The position numbers and the translations under genes are program-made. The notes below the pieces were generated by a model, which had not been told where the DNA came from, did no database searches, and saw only the letters and a list, made by a program, of their open reading frames with translations. A stretch of 64,000 nucleotides of DNA from Lethocerus indicus (taxonomy: Eukaryota > Arthropoda > Insecta > Hemiptera > Belostomatidae): NCBI GenBank assembly GCA_019843655.1, contig JACDQD010000003.1:30306224-30370223 (forward strand), in the 5' to 3' direction. Each line of letters opens with the position of its first letter. Within the stretch, counting starts at the first letter, position 1. Below, piece by piece: positions 49,001-61,551 of the stretch.

Positions 49001-49066
49001 GACGAGGCCTTGGCTTCAGGCCCACCTTCACTAAAGCATTCGGTCTTCCTTCCTACGCCTTTATAT
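46061..49066. other. Intergenic, nothing recognised
   Basis: No exon, RNA or repeat that I can support. Confidence 0.5.
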
Positions 49067-49557
49067 TTAGCGGTGTTAGTCACTTTTGGCACTTTGGAAG
49101 TTTTTCGGGCATCCTCACTGCACTGTTACTGTCACTTGTACTGCGGGGGTTGTCTGTTGCTCCCAACCCTGAGTGTGGTGCGCAAATGTACTCAACTAAC
49201 GTTTCTTGGGTGCACTTTCACAGATAAACTAGCAACAGGATCAACAGGAAAACTTTTTTGATCGTAAATACACATTACAATAGGTTTCCTGTCATATATT
49301 TGGAAGTCAAAACCTAATAGTTCCAATAGGCTCCACGTCTTTTCTAACTAAATCCTTCCCTGCGAATTTTCCACTACTGTTACGGGCTCCCGTTGTCACT
49401 TTGGGCAGTACAAGTGACAGTGACAGTTCAGTGAGGATGCCCGAAAAACATCCAAAGTGCCAAAAGTGACTAACACCGCTACTGAAGATGGCGAGCAGCC
49501 GAAACCGGTCTAGCAAAAGACCAAACTAGCGAGAGGAGACAGAAACACACGTAATCT
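49067..49557. mobile_element. Family A inverted pair enclosing one 70-bp satellite unit
   Basis: The minus-sense arm at 49067-49157 (GCGGTGTTAGTCACTTTTGG to CTTGTACTGCGGGGGTTGTC) and the plus-sense arm at 49404-49557 (CAGTACAAGTGACAGTGACA, core at 49478-49514, GAGAGGAGACAGAAACACAC). Between them, 49168-49272 carries one diverged satellite unit (GAGTGTGGTGCGCAAATGTA, AGATAAACTAGC) plus its conserved flank (AGGATCAACAGGAAAACTTT). Confidence 0.85.
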
Positions 49558-50061
49558 AAAGTTTGTCCTTGCAATTTATGATCTCAGCTATGGACGTCCG
49601 CTTATCGCGGAATCTAATCAGTAGGTAATGAAGGGATGAGGGTTGAATTCGAGGGGGTGGGGGAGTTGATAGGGATCGGCTTCCTTCAATCCGGATTTAG
49701 GTACGGAAGCTTCAATCATGAATTTATCATCCCATCAGTCCGTTGATGAGGAACTTAACCTCTCCAGTTAAGCACCCCAAATTATCTTTGTTCAAATTGT
49801 TTTCGGATCGAATATTTGAAGATTGCACCTGAAGCTCTTCAGGCGAAATTTGCAGTCCCATGGGGAATTATTACCCGGATTCGAACCAGATACGTTGACG
49901 CCGTTTATTGAGGAAAATTTGAGATCACAGGAGTGTTTCTCTCTTGCAGTTGGCAGATCGAAGGGCTCACATCGAACGAGTGATAATTTATATTATTATA
50001 AATGAGGTCTCCCGGGACGGAAATATTGTTATAGTAAACATATTGCCTGAGGGAAATTTGA

Positions 50062-50063
<2 letters not shown>
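49558..50063. other. Spacer
   Basis: GGTTCGAATCC-like B-box on the minus strand at about 49881-49893 without a tRNA fold. Otherwise nothing recognised. Confidence 0.5.
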
Positions 50064-50113
<50 letters not shown>

Positions 50114-50201
50114 ATTAATAAATAATTAGGTGTACAAATTAGATGATAAGATGCAAGCCAATCAGCCGCCGCAGTGTTGCTTGGAGAGAGCGGCTGAGAG
50201 G

Positions 50202-50269
<68 letters not shown>

Positions 50270-50310
50270 TGGAGGGAGCGAGGGAGGGATGGAGGGAGAG
50301 AGAGAGAGTG
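50064..50310. repeat. (TA)n and (GA)n microsatellites
   Basis: TA run at 50064-50110 and GA run at about 50203-50267, with GGGA/GGAT-rich edges to 50310. Confidence 0.95.
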
Positions 50311-53300
50311 AGAAATCGATGTTCTCAGCGGTGCCAACTTAGCCCAACCCACTGTTACTATGACGCCCAGCCACCGACAGGACCGCCTTCAAATAAAACC
50401 GGGTCAACATCAATTAGGGCTCCTTGTTTATTTTATTTTCCGCCCCAAAAAAAACCTCTCCCTCGGCACACCCTGTTTCAGGCTCTCAGGCTGCCACCTT
50501 ATTTAGATTTGCACAATATTTATAATTCCGGCCTCGATAAAATTAACAATATCGGAATAAAGCTTTCGCATAATTTACATGGGAAAAACGCTAAAAGGAT
50601 TGACGCTAACGTTACTATTTACAATCCCCTCTAATGAAATATTTCTTTTGAGAAAAAGGAGAAGAAAAAATGTTTGATATAAAATAAAAATAAACTCCAT
50701 AAGAGCGGAAATATAGGTAGCAAGGCCTGCCGGTAACGTGGGAACAGAATTAATTTAATATTAAAAAATACGATGTATAATTTAACGAAATACAGATCAA
50801 TAGTACGCGCATTCTATCCGGAGTTATCTCGTGGCGAACCACGATTTTTCTATAATATCAAATTCGAACCCAATCTAAAAGAACGAAGATCTGTAACATC
50901 AGCATCATCTCATGTAATAGGACTCGTCGTATACCAAATGCCTCAGGGCTATATACAACGAGAGTAGGTCCGGTATAAGAATTAGGCGCAGAGGCAATCG
51001 CTGTTGTTTTATAGTCATACTTCAGTTGCTACTGTAAAGTCATACGATATCCCTTTGTCCAACCTTTCGAGTTTCCGATTATTTCCTTTTCGAGGACGAG
51101 TTCCCAGAGCCTGGAAAAACTGGCGAGAGAGACGAGGTCTGTCTGGAAATTTTGCTAAATGCGATTTAGCATAACCGGTCTAGCGAGGTTGGCCGGCCAG
51201 CCGATCAGGCGCCAAATTGTCAAACGGGGCCCGGGCGGCAAAGGTCACAACGCCTGGAAGGCGACGAACCCGCAATACACGCCTGTCTTGCCGTACGCCG
51301 TGAAAGCCGGCAGGCGCTCATTGACACGCTCATCAATTGGCTGTTTATTGTTGTTATCAAACTTTATAGTTTTAATCGTATCGAGGTTAAAAAACTTAGA
51401 TTGGCCAAAATTGCTGTAGCTGGTTGGGTTTTCAGTATCATCTCTTTACCGGGCCAATTTCGTACCGAATTGGATTAATAAATAAAACCTTTCTTCGGTA
51501 TTTGAAAATAATGTAAAACGGTCAGCGATAACTTTATTTATATTTTTTCCAACCCACACAACTCGTATATACGCTTGAAGAGGGTTTTATTCCAGCGATC
51601 CTCTATCTCAAAGGTCTCTCCCTCGGCGAGAAAGGGATGAAGGGATAATTTCAACCTTTTTTCTTTTATTGTACAATCCACTTCTTAAGGATGTATTTTA
51701 TTTATCTTATGGCTATCCGGTAAGGGTGGTTCCCGACATGGCTAAACAAGTGTGTCGGATAAGACGAAATTCAACCACTGAACAACTAACAACAAGGGCA
51801 TGATCTGAGTCCGTGAAACGACACAGCGAAATCTCAGTACTTCTCGTGTTAGACAATGTACAGAAAAACAAATCTGATTTTCAAAAACAAAAAAAAACTG
51901 TTAACAATTAGATGAGTAGAAATTTCCTGTCGAGTGAATTTGCTCCTGTGTTTGCTTCTTTCGGCCCCACCAACAGCGCAATTAGCGAGAATAATGGAGA
52001 TGGAGGGAACAAGATCAATTAAACCTCACTTAAGTGCTTACCTTGGCGGTGCTAGCAGAGGGCAGGGGGAGCTGGTATTAAATATGGCGCCGATTTCCCT
52101 TAACGAGCAAGTTTAAGTGGGCTTCAACTTCTTTTCCACCCCTCTGAATAATAACCTGTTTGCAGGGCCTGTCAAACGATCGATTACGCCAATTGAATCC
52201 AAGATGGAATATATACGATTGATCGGGGCTATTCAAACTGTTATAATTGAAAAAAAGAATCTTCGTCGGGGATACATTTACAAACCAATCCCGTCTATCG
52301 ACGTACCAAAAACCGTTGGTTGGTTATAATCTTTTTACTGCCGAATTCTACCACGAATTTTCCGATGAATAGAAATGCCGAAGAAAATCAATTTGGAGTC
52401 CCGGAGGGGCGGGCTAATCGGAAAATGCATTAGGGGTCCTAGGGGAGACAGCCCGGATAGATATCCTTGTCGTGTGTTGTCCGGGGGCGCAACGGGGGGG
52501 GGGACGGGACCACCGTATTCAATTTGGTCATCCCCCTAACCCGAGCCCTATAAAAGTTAAATGAAAGTCGTGTACTGAATATATTACCGCTGCCTCTGGG
52601 ATCGCATTTCCGCGGCGGCGGCGTCATCGATACAGACTTTTGTATTAGTTCGGCCATCGCTTGACAGATGGCGCAACGCTCAGAACGTATATTAACGCTG
52701 TTGAGCCTGCGGCGATATGTCTGACACACATGATGGGATTTTTACAGCGGAACGTCCATTGCGTTGTACACGCGAGAATAATCTCCGCGTACGTGTTCGA
52801 CCAGTGGAAAAACCCTCGATGCGCACCGTAAATCGTGAACAAAATAACCTGACCCCGAATAACCTCCAGCCATTCCATTCTTGTTCAACTCTCTCATCTT
52901 AAGAACAGGAAGTCCTCTCCGCCTCCTTCCGCTTCCCCTACTTACAAAAGGCTTCCTTCCGTTTTCGAGTGGGCCCACGGAGCTAGCTATTCCCCAAAAT
53001 TGTTCAGCGGCCCTCGGAAAATATCTGAATAATCGTCTCGAGGAACAGTTTTACATTTTAGGGAAAAGTAGAGTTGGCGGTGGCACAAAATTGGGATTTC
53101 GAAATGTCATAAGCGAGGTACTTATTTCACGCTCCTGGAATTCGGACGATGCTTTCGCATTTCATTTCCCGTACATTTTCCACTCTTCTGGGACTTTCCC
53201 AATTCCCCAAAGGGAGTGTTAAATCCGGCAGTTGTGGTAGGCACTGCCAGTAATACGAGTTTTAGGAAAAGTTGTTTGCGAAAAGGGCCAGGGGCAAGAA

Positions 53301-55303
53301 AACCCGACGGGGTGGGGGACGATTTCACTCGTTGATGAGATTCAAATTGGAAATTAGCTCAAGATTGTGGAAAAGCGGTCGCGCTTCTCAAATTTTCACT
53401 TAAAACTCTCCGCCAGTTCTTCTGCTTCGTGTCAACCCCCCCAACCCCCAACCGGACACTTAAATTGAATAACGACCCTTTCCGTTGAATTATTTATTAT
53501 CGTTAATAAACACCCCCTGGAAATCTTACCTCAACAATAAGGTACAACATAAAGTGCGGGTCTCTTATCTTAAGTACCGCTCGAAATTGATTTACTTAAA
53601 TCAAATATTTTTTAATTCCTGTCCATTTCAGCTGGTGGAGGGCTGATTTGGTCGTATTTCAGACTGGATTTCGCCTCTAGCTCACAGGCTGAAATGAATA
53701 TTTGCCGGCTGTTATGGACCAATACTATCGAGATATTTTTACTCGATTCGGTGCGAATACATTCACCGGGAATGTCGATTTGTGCATAAAGATTCCCGAT
53801 TATGCGGTGCGCAGTGTTGGCCGCGGGTTCGGACAAAACTGCTACTCATATTATTGATCTTCGGCGAAATCGGGTCACTCGTCGTGCTCCTCCTCCTCCT
53901 CTTCCTCCTCCATTCCTCCGGTTCCTGGGGGTCTGGGCACCGCCGCCGACCGTTGCCAAATGTCGCGTGCCGTCGGGGCAATCCCTCGTCCAAAAAATAA
54001 GAAAATCCAAATCGACCAAAATCGATTTTTTTTCGTATATATTCTCGGGCCTATCACTAGGCCGACTGGGTGGGAAACATACCGGGGAGCGTGGAGGATG
54101 GATTTCGATTGGAATCTCTGTATGCGAGCAGCGTTGAATATCTTGGTGGATCCCCATAGTTCGATACAGCTTTTTATATTGTCAATTCGTTGGTCGAAAA
54201 AGTAATTTTTCATTGACAGTAGTGGTCTCGACAGTCCGACTTTACTAAATGTACGAGTCTTTATGTAGAGCCCAAGGTAGCGAGCTTGTTCTTAGGTATA
54301 TTGTTAAAGAAAACCTGAAGAACAAGAACCAAATTCCTTATTGGTCTCAATAGAATAGAGACTTTCCCAGACAGCAATAACAGCTGGACAGAACCCATAT
54401 CGCGTGATTACGGCTCGATCATAATTCGAATACGATTCGGCGGTCGCCATTGTACGTCGGGGCGGGTTCCACCATCGGACGGTATGACAATGACAAAGGA
54501 GGATTGATGAAGCGCTACCGCGTTACGTCACAGCCCATTGTCCCAATCATCCCCCTTTGTGCCCTGATAATGTTTCCCGGCTCCCTTAATATGCCGCTCT
54601 CTGATTCCCGATATCAAGACGCACACGAGTTCACACGGTTACACACGACGTTCTACGCATGGACGCGCTAATATCCGTTAATTATACATAATGACGCGTA
54701 GGAAATTCAAGACGGCGACAACTGATCGATTCGTGGGATGAATATGTTTTTCATATTATGAATGAATTTAAAAAAAACTGTCCAAACGAAATTCAAAACA
54801 TAATTCGCGGCCATTTCAGAAGGCTGCTGTACACAATCTAAGAGTCATACCTTGTCCATGAGGATGTTGAAGTGGGGTCAGAATACTGTGGCAAAGGGTA
54901 GGGGGTGACGCCCGGTAGAGGAAGTAGGAGAGCCGCAGGTGTACGACATAAGTAGAACTAGAGAAAATAGTCAAGTGTCGGACATGACTAAGTGCCCGTG
55001 CAGTTCGTAAGACACGTGAGGATGGATTTAGATGGTAAAACCTTCAAGTGAAAAAATAGTGAACACAGTTCTTTCTATTCGACCAGTTTCTTCCCTACTA
55101 TCGACGAGAATGCGTTCCTCTATTTGGCTAAGAGTTTAGCGAATAGAAGAAGTTCATAGCGCTATAGGATCAAGTTCCAGGCTTATCCGATACTTAGGTC
55201 CGTCGACGAAATTCGGAAAGTCCACCGGGGGTCCACTTAGCGTTACAAGTTTTCCAATATATCGGCTGCCGGGCCGATAAAATTCAAGCGGAAATGTTCA
55301 CTG
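50311..55303. other. Intergenic, nothing recognised
   Basis: The longest frames (50143-50634, 51159-51419, 52881-53222, 53802-54213) overlap antisense frames or microsatellites and have no domain. A CTCCTC triplet run lies at 53888-53912. Confidence 0.5.
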
Positions 55304-55466
55304 ACTTCCGGTGGGGTCGCGTAATATACTGCGCGAAACCTCGGTCGAGAACACACTTCCTTTCCGGGGGTCCTCTCGGGTGTTGTCCGCTTCCGGGCGA
55401 TTTCCACACAGGTAAAGCCCCTGCCAACTGAGGCTGTTACAGTATTACACCATCCTACCGGAAGTT
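55304..55466. mobile_element. Short element with imperfect about 24-bp TIRs
   Basis: Left end ACTTCCGGTGGGGTCGCGTA and right end, reverse-complemented, ACTTCCGGTAGGATGGTGTA agree at about 19 of 24 positions. The left-end sequence recurs at 31676-31720 and, more diverged, at 56360-56395. It is about 160 bp and noncoding. No target duplication is seen. Confidence 0.5.
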
Positions 55467-55528
55467 TTTTTTACCCTTATTTTTGTACAATCAACTTAGA
55501 AGTTATAAGTAACATTGCTGTATGCTGT

Positions 55529-55760
55529 AGATTTCGTGTGTTTCTCTCTCCTCCCGCCGGTTTGCTCTTTTGCTAGACCGGTTTCGGCCGGTCACCCTCT
55601 TCACGGCGGTGTTGGTCACTTGAGGATGTTTTTGGGCATCCTCAGTGCACAGTCATCAGTGACGGCAAAAGACCGAACCGGCGAGAGGAGACAGAAACAC
55701 ACACAGAAATCTACGGTATACAACCCTCGCAGACCACAAAAAGGTATTCTAAGTAGCTGT
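55529..55760. mobile_element. Family A inverted pair
   Basis: The minus-sense arm at 55529-55650 (GTAGATTTCGTGTGTTTCTC, GCTAGACCGGTTTCGGCCGG, GAGGATGTTTTTGGGCATCC) is followed by a plus-sense arm at 55664-55757 (AAAGACCGAACCGGCGAGAG to AAAAGGTATTCTAAG). It lies 235 bp upstream of the start codon at 55995. Confidence 0.85.
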
Positions 55761-55994
55761 GTTTTTTTACTGATGATTTTGCCGATAAAGGAACACATTT
55801 TGACATAAATTAGCCGGTTCAGACTACAGTCTAAGAAGATTTCTGGGCCAGTAGCGTTTAAGGCCGAGTTCAGGCCTAAGGCCTAAGGCCTAAGTTCTGG
55901 GCGTGGAAATCTTCGATCCTTGAGGGGGTGTTGTATATATAATATAAGCGATCAATACATTAGAGTTTGTCTATGTGTTTGGAGGTGATATGCG

Positions 55995-56261
55995 ATGTGG
56001 GAAGCTGCGCTAGCCCCGACAGGATGGAGGAGTGCTATAGTGATGGTGCTAGTGGCTGTGGTAGCGGTGGCGGGCGGAGAGGTGAGAGGGTCGATGGGGG
56101 TGGCCCGGGGCCGGGCTCAGCAGCAGGAGGGAGCCCCTGCCGCCCCCGCCCCCAACGGCCCCCAACTGGAGCCCCCGCAGGCCTCCTGCTCGGCACAGCT
56201 CCCGCCGGACACAACACTCTGGAGGAACAACCAAACCCACGAGCTCTATCTACCCCTAACC
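55995..56261 (+). CDS. First coding exon of a probable secreted protein
   Basis: ATG at 55995 (G at -3) opens 89 codons that end exactly at ACC|GTGAGT (donor GT 56262-56263, phase 0). Residues 1-28 have a short N-terminal stretch, then a hydrophobic core (AIVMVLVAVVAVAGG), as in a signal peptide. The mature part is low-complexity (GRAQQQEGAPAAPAP), followed by one cysteine (PPQASCSAQLPP) and WRNNQTHELYLPLT with a sequon at NQT. The exon is GC-rich, unlike its surroundings, which supports coding. A TATA-like TATATATAATATAAG lies at 55934-55948. No later exon was found in the remaining 7.7 kb, so the protein cannot be named. The N-terminal layout suits a secreted ligand or an extracellular-domain protein. 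Confidence 0.6.
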
Positions 56262-59200
56262 GTGAGTACCGTACTCCCGCCGTTTAATCAAATCAATTAA
56301 ACTTCCCTACAGTGGCACCGAACGAAATAAAAATAACTGTTAAATTGCCACTTAGGTGGCTTCCGGTAAGATCGCGTGATGTGGGAAGAATATCGGTTCT
56401 GGGATTTTTTCTGTATTTGGAAACCACCCGAGGGCTCCATTAAATGGGACCCTCTGCTGGGTTCCATCATCAGGAGTGAATCTACTTTGGGTTACATACA
56501 TATGTGTGGAGGTGAGATGACATTAATCCTCTTGCGATTAATGCATGTTTGTTCCCGTATTACCGGGCTAAAATCATAACCTATGTCTCAGTTGAACTTG
56601 TTTTTTTTTATTTATTTCTATTGCATCTCTGATAGTCCTGCTATAATAGTTGTTTTCCCCGGACAAGATTTGTGCCCTTTCAAATGTATACTTCTTAAAC
56701 GCTTCATGATCACGTGTATCCACATCGAATGAGAAAATTCGACCACATTAACTACATAGCATCATAGCTGAATGAACGGTGAAATATATTTTTTTCCCAA
56801 AATCCGAGTTAGTGCCACCCAGAAACAGAATAAACATTAAAAAAACACGCGGGTTTTCTGTTTCGCGATACAAAAATTCACGAATTCCGGTCTCATTTCA
56901 TGTCGAAACCGTCGATAATTTATGATCGGGGACCTCGCTGAATTATCCGGTAATTTCCAAATCGTCGGTCAAATTAAAATGCTAATTGGATCCCGATTTC
57001 ATTTGCGTGACCCCACAAACACACACTCTCCCTCCCTCTCTCCCTCTCACGCCCCTCTCACTCCCTTGCCCCTTTGTCCAAAAGTTAAAACCGATCGCAT
57101 CCAATTTCCACGAATTCCAAATACACCCACCCCCGGGGGAGGCCTCACGAGTACGCGTGTTTTATTAATCTGATTTCCAATTAATTCCTATAAATAAACG
57201 CCGGTCAATTCCGAGAATTTCCAAGCACCCCAAACCCCCGCTCAGCGTTTTCGGTTTTACCCAGCGACCGAAATTTGAATTATTAATCTCTGCCCTGTAT
57301 GAGGGGGTCGGACTCTCGGGATGATGGAACACCGGGGAGCTTTCGAGTGGAAAGTTCGAGTATTCTCCACAAACAGGAAAAATTACAGGGAATGAAAAGG
57401 GCCACAGCAATAATTTAGCGGATTATTAACCTTAGAATAAGTTAGCGATAATGAATAAAAAAATACGATTGGTAACAGTTGCGGTAATACTTTTATGCGA
57501 TCGACAAAGAGACATGTATAGTACGTCGCCGGTTCGTCCAACAAACATTGGAGCATTGAGCGGCAACATGCGGTGACAGCATGTACGGCCAATGTTGCAA
57601 TATTGGACGGCTCCCACACCCCAACCCTCAGCCTCGGGGGCGAAATGCAATATTGTTCCTATTGCAGACGTTTCCCGCTCCCATATTGGAAAAACTTGAT
57701 ATGTAATAAAATTGTTCCGGCACAACTGACATTTTATATAGAGGAGAACCTTCATGTGTGTGCGTATATATATACATATTGGGGCAGAATTTTATATTTT
57801 ACGAAGGAAGGGTGGCCAAACCACATCGCGGAATCATTTCCAAGGGCTGAGCTAAGGTTCCCCTGACTTTCGTCTAAATCTAATCCCGATCGCAAAAGGA
57901 AACTTTGAGAATTTCAATGTATTTAGAGGATAAAATTAATTAATCCCGTAACTTAACAAATAATTCATCACTCTAGATTTATCGATTCAATGGCTTCAAA
58001 CGAGTGATAAGATTTCCCCGTGAACACGAATTTTTTCCCGAAATTTAAGCTCTGAAATTCGGAGTCTAAATTTTTTCACTAGTGTAAACAGAAAAAAGCA
58101 AATTGGAATTGATACGTATTTGTATTAAATTTTTTGCGTATTTTGTGAGTTAAACCTCCTTAAACGGTCGACGGCGCTGATACTTGGCCCGCAAGACGGG
58201 GCTGTACGGCGGGCCTAGTATACCCTCAGCCCCGTTCGTCCGCCCCGTGAGGAAGAATTGAAAAATCTCAACTTGCGAAATATTTACCTCGCATATTCAA
58301 TCGGGCCGTTTACGGACGAAGTAGAGAGATAATTATAAGAGGTTGAGTTGGAAATTTTAACTGGAAAAAAATTCAAATTAAACTTAAATTTAACGCGAAT
58401 CTTACCTAACGCGCCATGGCTGGTTTAATGTAAGTCCCGGTGTTCGATTGAGCGGCTGATCGAATTTTCCTCCGATTGCAAGTTTCTGTTGATTGAATGG
58501 CCGGAGCCCATTTAGCTCGAGTGGGCTCATCATATTCCAATTTCTGAACTGTGAACCGAAGTTACAAGACTGCCGGTCTCTAGCGGCTCATATTTCATTA
58601 GGAGTGGATTGGGGGAATGTGGGTGAGATTTTTTCTCTCTTTTATTGTTGCACCTGTAAAAAAGATACAATAAGAAACATTGATACAAGTACTGACTACA
58701 GTGAAGGAGAAACCCACTGGTTTCCCCTCCTTTTTTAATTTATATTATAGGGGATTAAATGCTTTTGGAGGGCGGGAAAGGGAAAAGTAATGAGTGGAAA
58801 TTGTATCCCCCCCTTAAACTTCTCAAGTTACTGTAGACCTGTGACGTTGCATGAAGCTTGTGTCAATCTAGAATCGATGAGCAAAGCGGTAGCAGTCAAT
58901 TGCCTCTGCTGCCAAGGACACAAGCTATAAATTACCAGTTCAAGACACCCCCTGTGACCCCCAATATAACCAGATTTCCACGTAAACGTCCCCCGGGTGT
59001 CCAGTCATTCTTTTCATGCCCTGTAGCGTTCCGTTATACTCCGGTATGGTAATATATAGTTAATTATAGGCCATTCTGAATTCTCTCCCCCCATCCGCGA
59101 ATTCTGAAACCCGGGTTCCCCCCCCCCTCCGCGGGTGCTATGCTAGATATTTACTTTTTATTGCGCCCCATAAACAGTTTTACGGCGGCCGAATTTGAAA

Positions 59201-59584
59201 GAGATTGTAGGCAAGTCAACTCCTTCGCCCGCTGGGGTTTTAGGTTTAAACTCAGCCCCGACGTATAAATAATTCAAGGGGGATGAAAATTTTCGGGAAG
59301 CTCCAGAACGGTTAATGTAATATTCATTGCCAGGGGCCAACTTGGCGCTCAGATACTTTGGCCGCACTTTTTTCCGGCAAATTTTACCATATTTTAAGCC
59401 GGGAAAATTTAAATTTAAACTTATATACCTCCGGTACTGAACTTTTCATGTGCCATTAGGCCGGCACCCGTTTAGTGCCCCGGCGTCGGGGCAATTTGTT
59501 ATTTCCGAGCATTATTTTCGCGTTTAAGGACCGTTGAATTTTCACCACTGGCAGAATAAGTGTACACATTTTGAGTGTTCCCCG
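56262..59584. other. Putative intron or intergenic, nothing recognised
   Basis: After the GTGAGT donor no convincing coding exon follows. The frames at 57573-57866 and 58858-59052 have no domain and no splice support. Confidence 0.45.
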
Positions 59585-59815
59585 CTCGTTTACAAAATCA
59601 CTCCCAACTAAAAGAAGACAAACAACATCCCGAAAAACATAGTAACAAGACACGTATATATATACACACGACAAACAGACAACCACCACAGTACAAGTGA
59701 CAGTGACAGTGCCCAAAAAACATCCAAAGTGACTAACACCGATACTGAAGATGGCGAGTAGCCGAAACCGGTCTAGCGAAAGACGAATGCAGCGAGAGGA
59801 GACAGAAACAAATGC
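59585..59815 (+). mobile_element. Family A repeat with long upstream extent
   Basis: Runs from GAAGACAAACAACATCCCG and AACAAGACACGTATATATAT through CACAGTACAAGTGACAGTGA to the core ATACTGAAGATGGCGAGTAG with CCGAAACCGGTCTAGC (59741-59777) and GCGAGAGGAGACAGAAACA. This copy defines the sequence upstream of the core, against which the intron 3 copy can be compared. Confidence 0.85.
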
Positions 59816-61551
59816 GAACGAAAAAAATGAATGTATGTAGTAGTTCGGGGGATTGAATCTGTTTGTAAGAATGGAAGAGAAGAACATTTCATTTAATAGT
59901 GCGGAAAGTTTCTCTTTGCTTAATTTTCAGACTATAAAATAGTTTCAGTATTACTCCGCCTCTTCCGACATTTTTTTTCGGTCCACATTAAAGTTTACAT
60001 AGAAACCGTCATGTTTTCACCCAACGAGGTATCGTGTATTAAAACCTAATTTTCTTTAATATGTTACCTGGCAGCAACGTGACCTTGTAATGAGCTAACA
60101 GGGGGGGGGGATGGGATAGGGAGGGGACTAATGTAGTGTGCCGGCATAGCCATTAAGCTTATTGGAAAGGGGTTGGTGTTAAGTGGGTAATACACGTGTG
60201 TAGCTTAGTTGGCGCGGTGCGATGATGATGATGATGATGGTGGTGATGGTGATGGGCGTGGTTCAGGCTGACATGGCTGATTGATTTTTACCAACTTACC
60301 AACCGCAAAGTGTAGAGTGACTCTTCAAAGCTCTCCAACTCTATCTCAACTATCACAAACTGATCAGCTACACAACATTAATTACAACAATATAGACGAT
60401 TTAAAACGATAGGGAAATGATAATAACACTTTTTGTTCGAGTACGTCCGAAAGGTGTTTATTAAATTGTATCTTTCATCTTCATACAAGTGTCGATTATA
60501 TCCGAAACAGGAATTACCTTACAATTTAAACACCACTTTTCGCGTTTGTGTAATTAAAATTTCAAGATTGAAAAGTGGAATTAAACAGAAAACTTCGTTT
60601 TACGTGTGTACATAATAAAAACATTTGTAATTTGTACAAATAGACAATTTTTAGTGCTACGAACAGCGAACAGAATTTTCCTCAAGTACGAAAAGACAAA
60701 TTATTGCCTTAAGACGATTTGTCAAATAATAAGATCTATATTAAAGGGCTACATGGAGGGGGTCTATAACTCGCACATAATATGTAATTATAACTTCAAT
60801 TATTCGAGAAGCCGACTATATGCCCAGCTTACGACCGAATCAGCGATTTGCGATCACCGAAGATCCAAAAGAAGGTCTTTTTTATCATAGCGTAATAAAT
60901 ATTCAGAGAATTACGTCTTTCTGACTTTTTAATAACGTCTCGACGAATTATTTTGTAATAAAAATGTAACTTTTTATATAAATCTCTTCGAGCACATTTA
61001 ACTCAATACTGCTCCGGCCTCGTTAACCGAGGATTTCGGGCGTAAATCTGAATGTCGCGGAATTGGAATTTGGGGAAAGTTTGAATGAAAGTTTTAAATT
61101 ATACCGGCGGGTTTTTTAATTTTTACTTTCGGAAAAAGAAACTTATTTTCAAGTTGGCCGAGTGCGAATCAAAGGGACGAATTTGAGCGTGCCGACGTGC
61201 GGTGGAAAATTTTCCCGTTCTCCGGAAAAGGCGAAGTGTCGGCGAAAATGAGTTTCCATTAGGCGGGTAAGGTGTTGCGGCGAGGGGTTGGGGAGGGGGT
61301 TGGGGTTGGGAGCCGGTGGCGCCACCAAGATTGAATCCTTACCCGCGGGCGACAACACCCCCGCCCCAACCCAAACAGTAATTGAACCTCGAATTTCCGC
61401 ATCGCTGATTTTACCCGGAGAACGTATTTTCACCCTCGGATAAATATATTTTTAGCACTGGGAAAAACGCTTTTCCCTGGAGCGAAAACACTGCGAGAAT
61501 CAGTCCCGATTTGTTGCACCGCATCTATGCCTCTATACCAGTAACTGTGTA
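59816..61551. other. Spacer with GAT/GGT triplet run
   Basis: (GAT)n(GGT)n at 60221-60255 and a family B fragment at 61001-61017. The frames at 60433-60890 are AT-rich and unrecognised. Confidence 0.5.

Noticed and set aside
51159..51419. 86-codon open frame
   Set aside because: No domain, no splice or promoter context, and it drifts into AT-rich sequence.
59456..59887. 143-codon minus-strand open frame
   Set aside because: It largely covers the family A repeat at 59585-59815.
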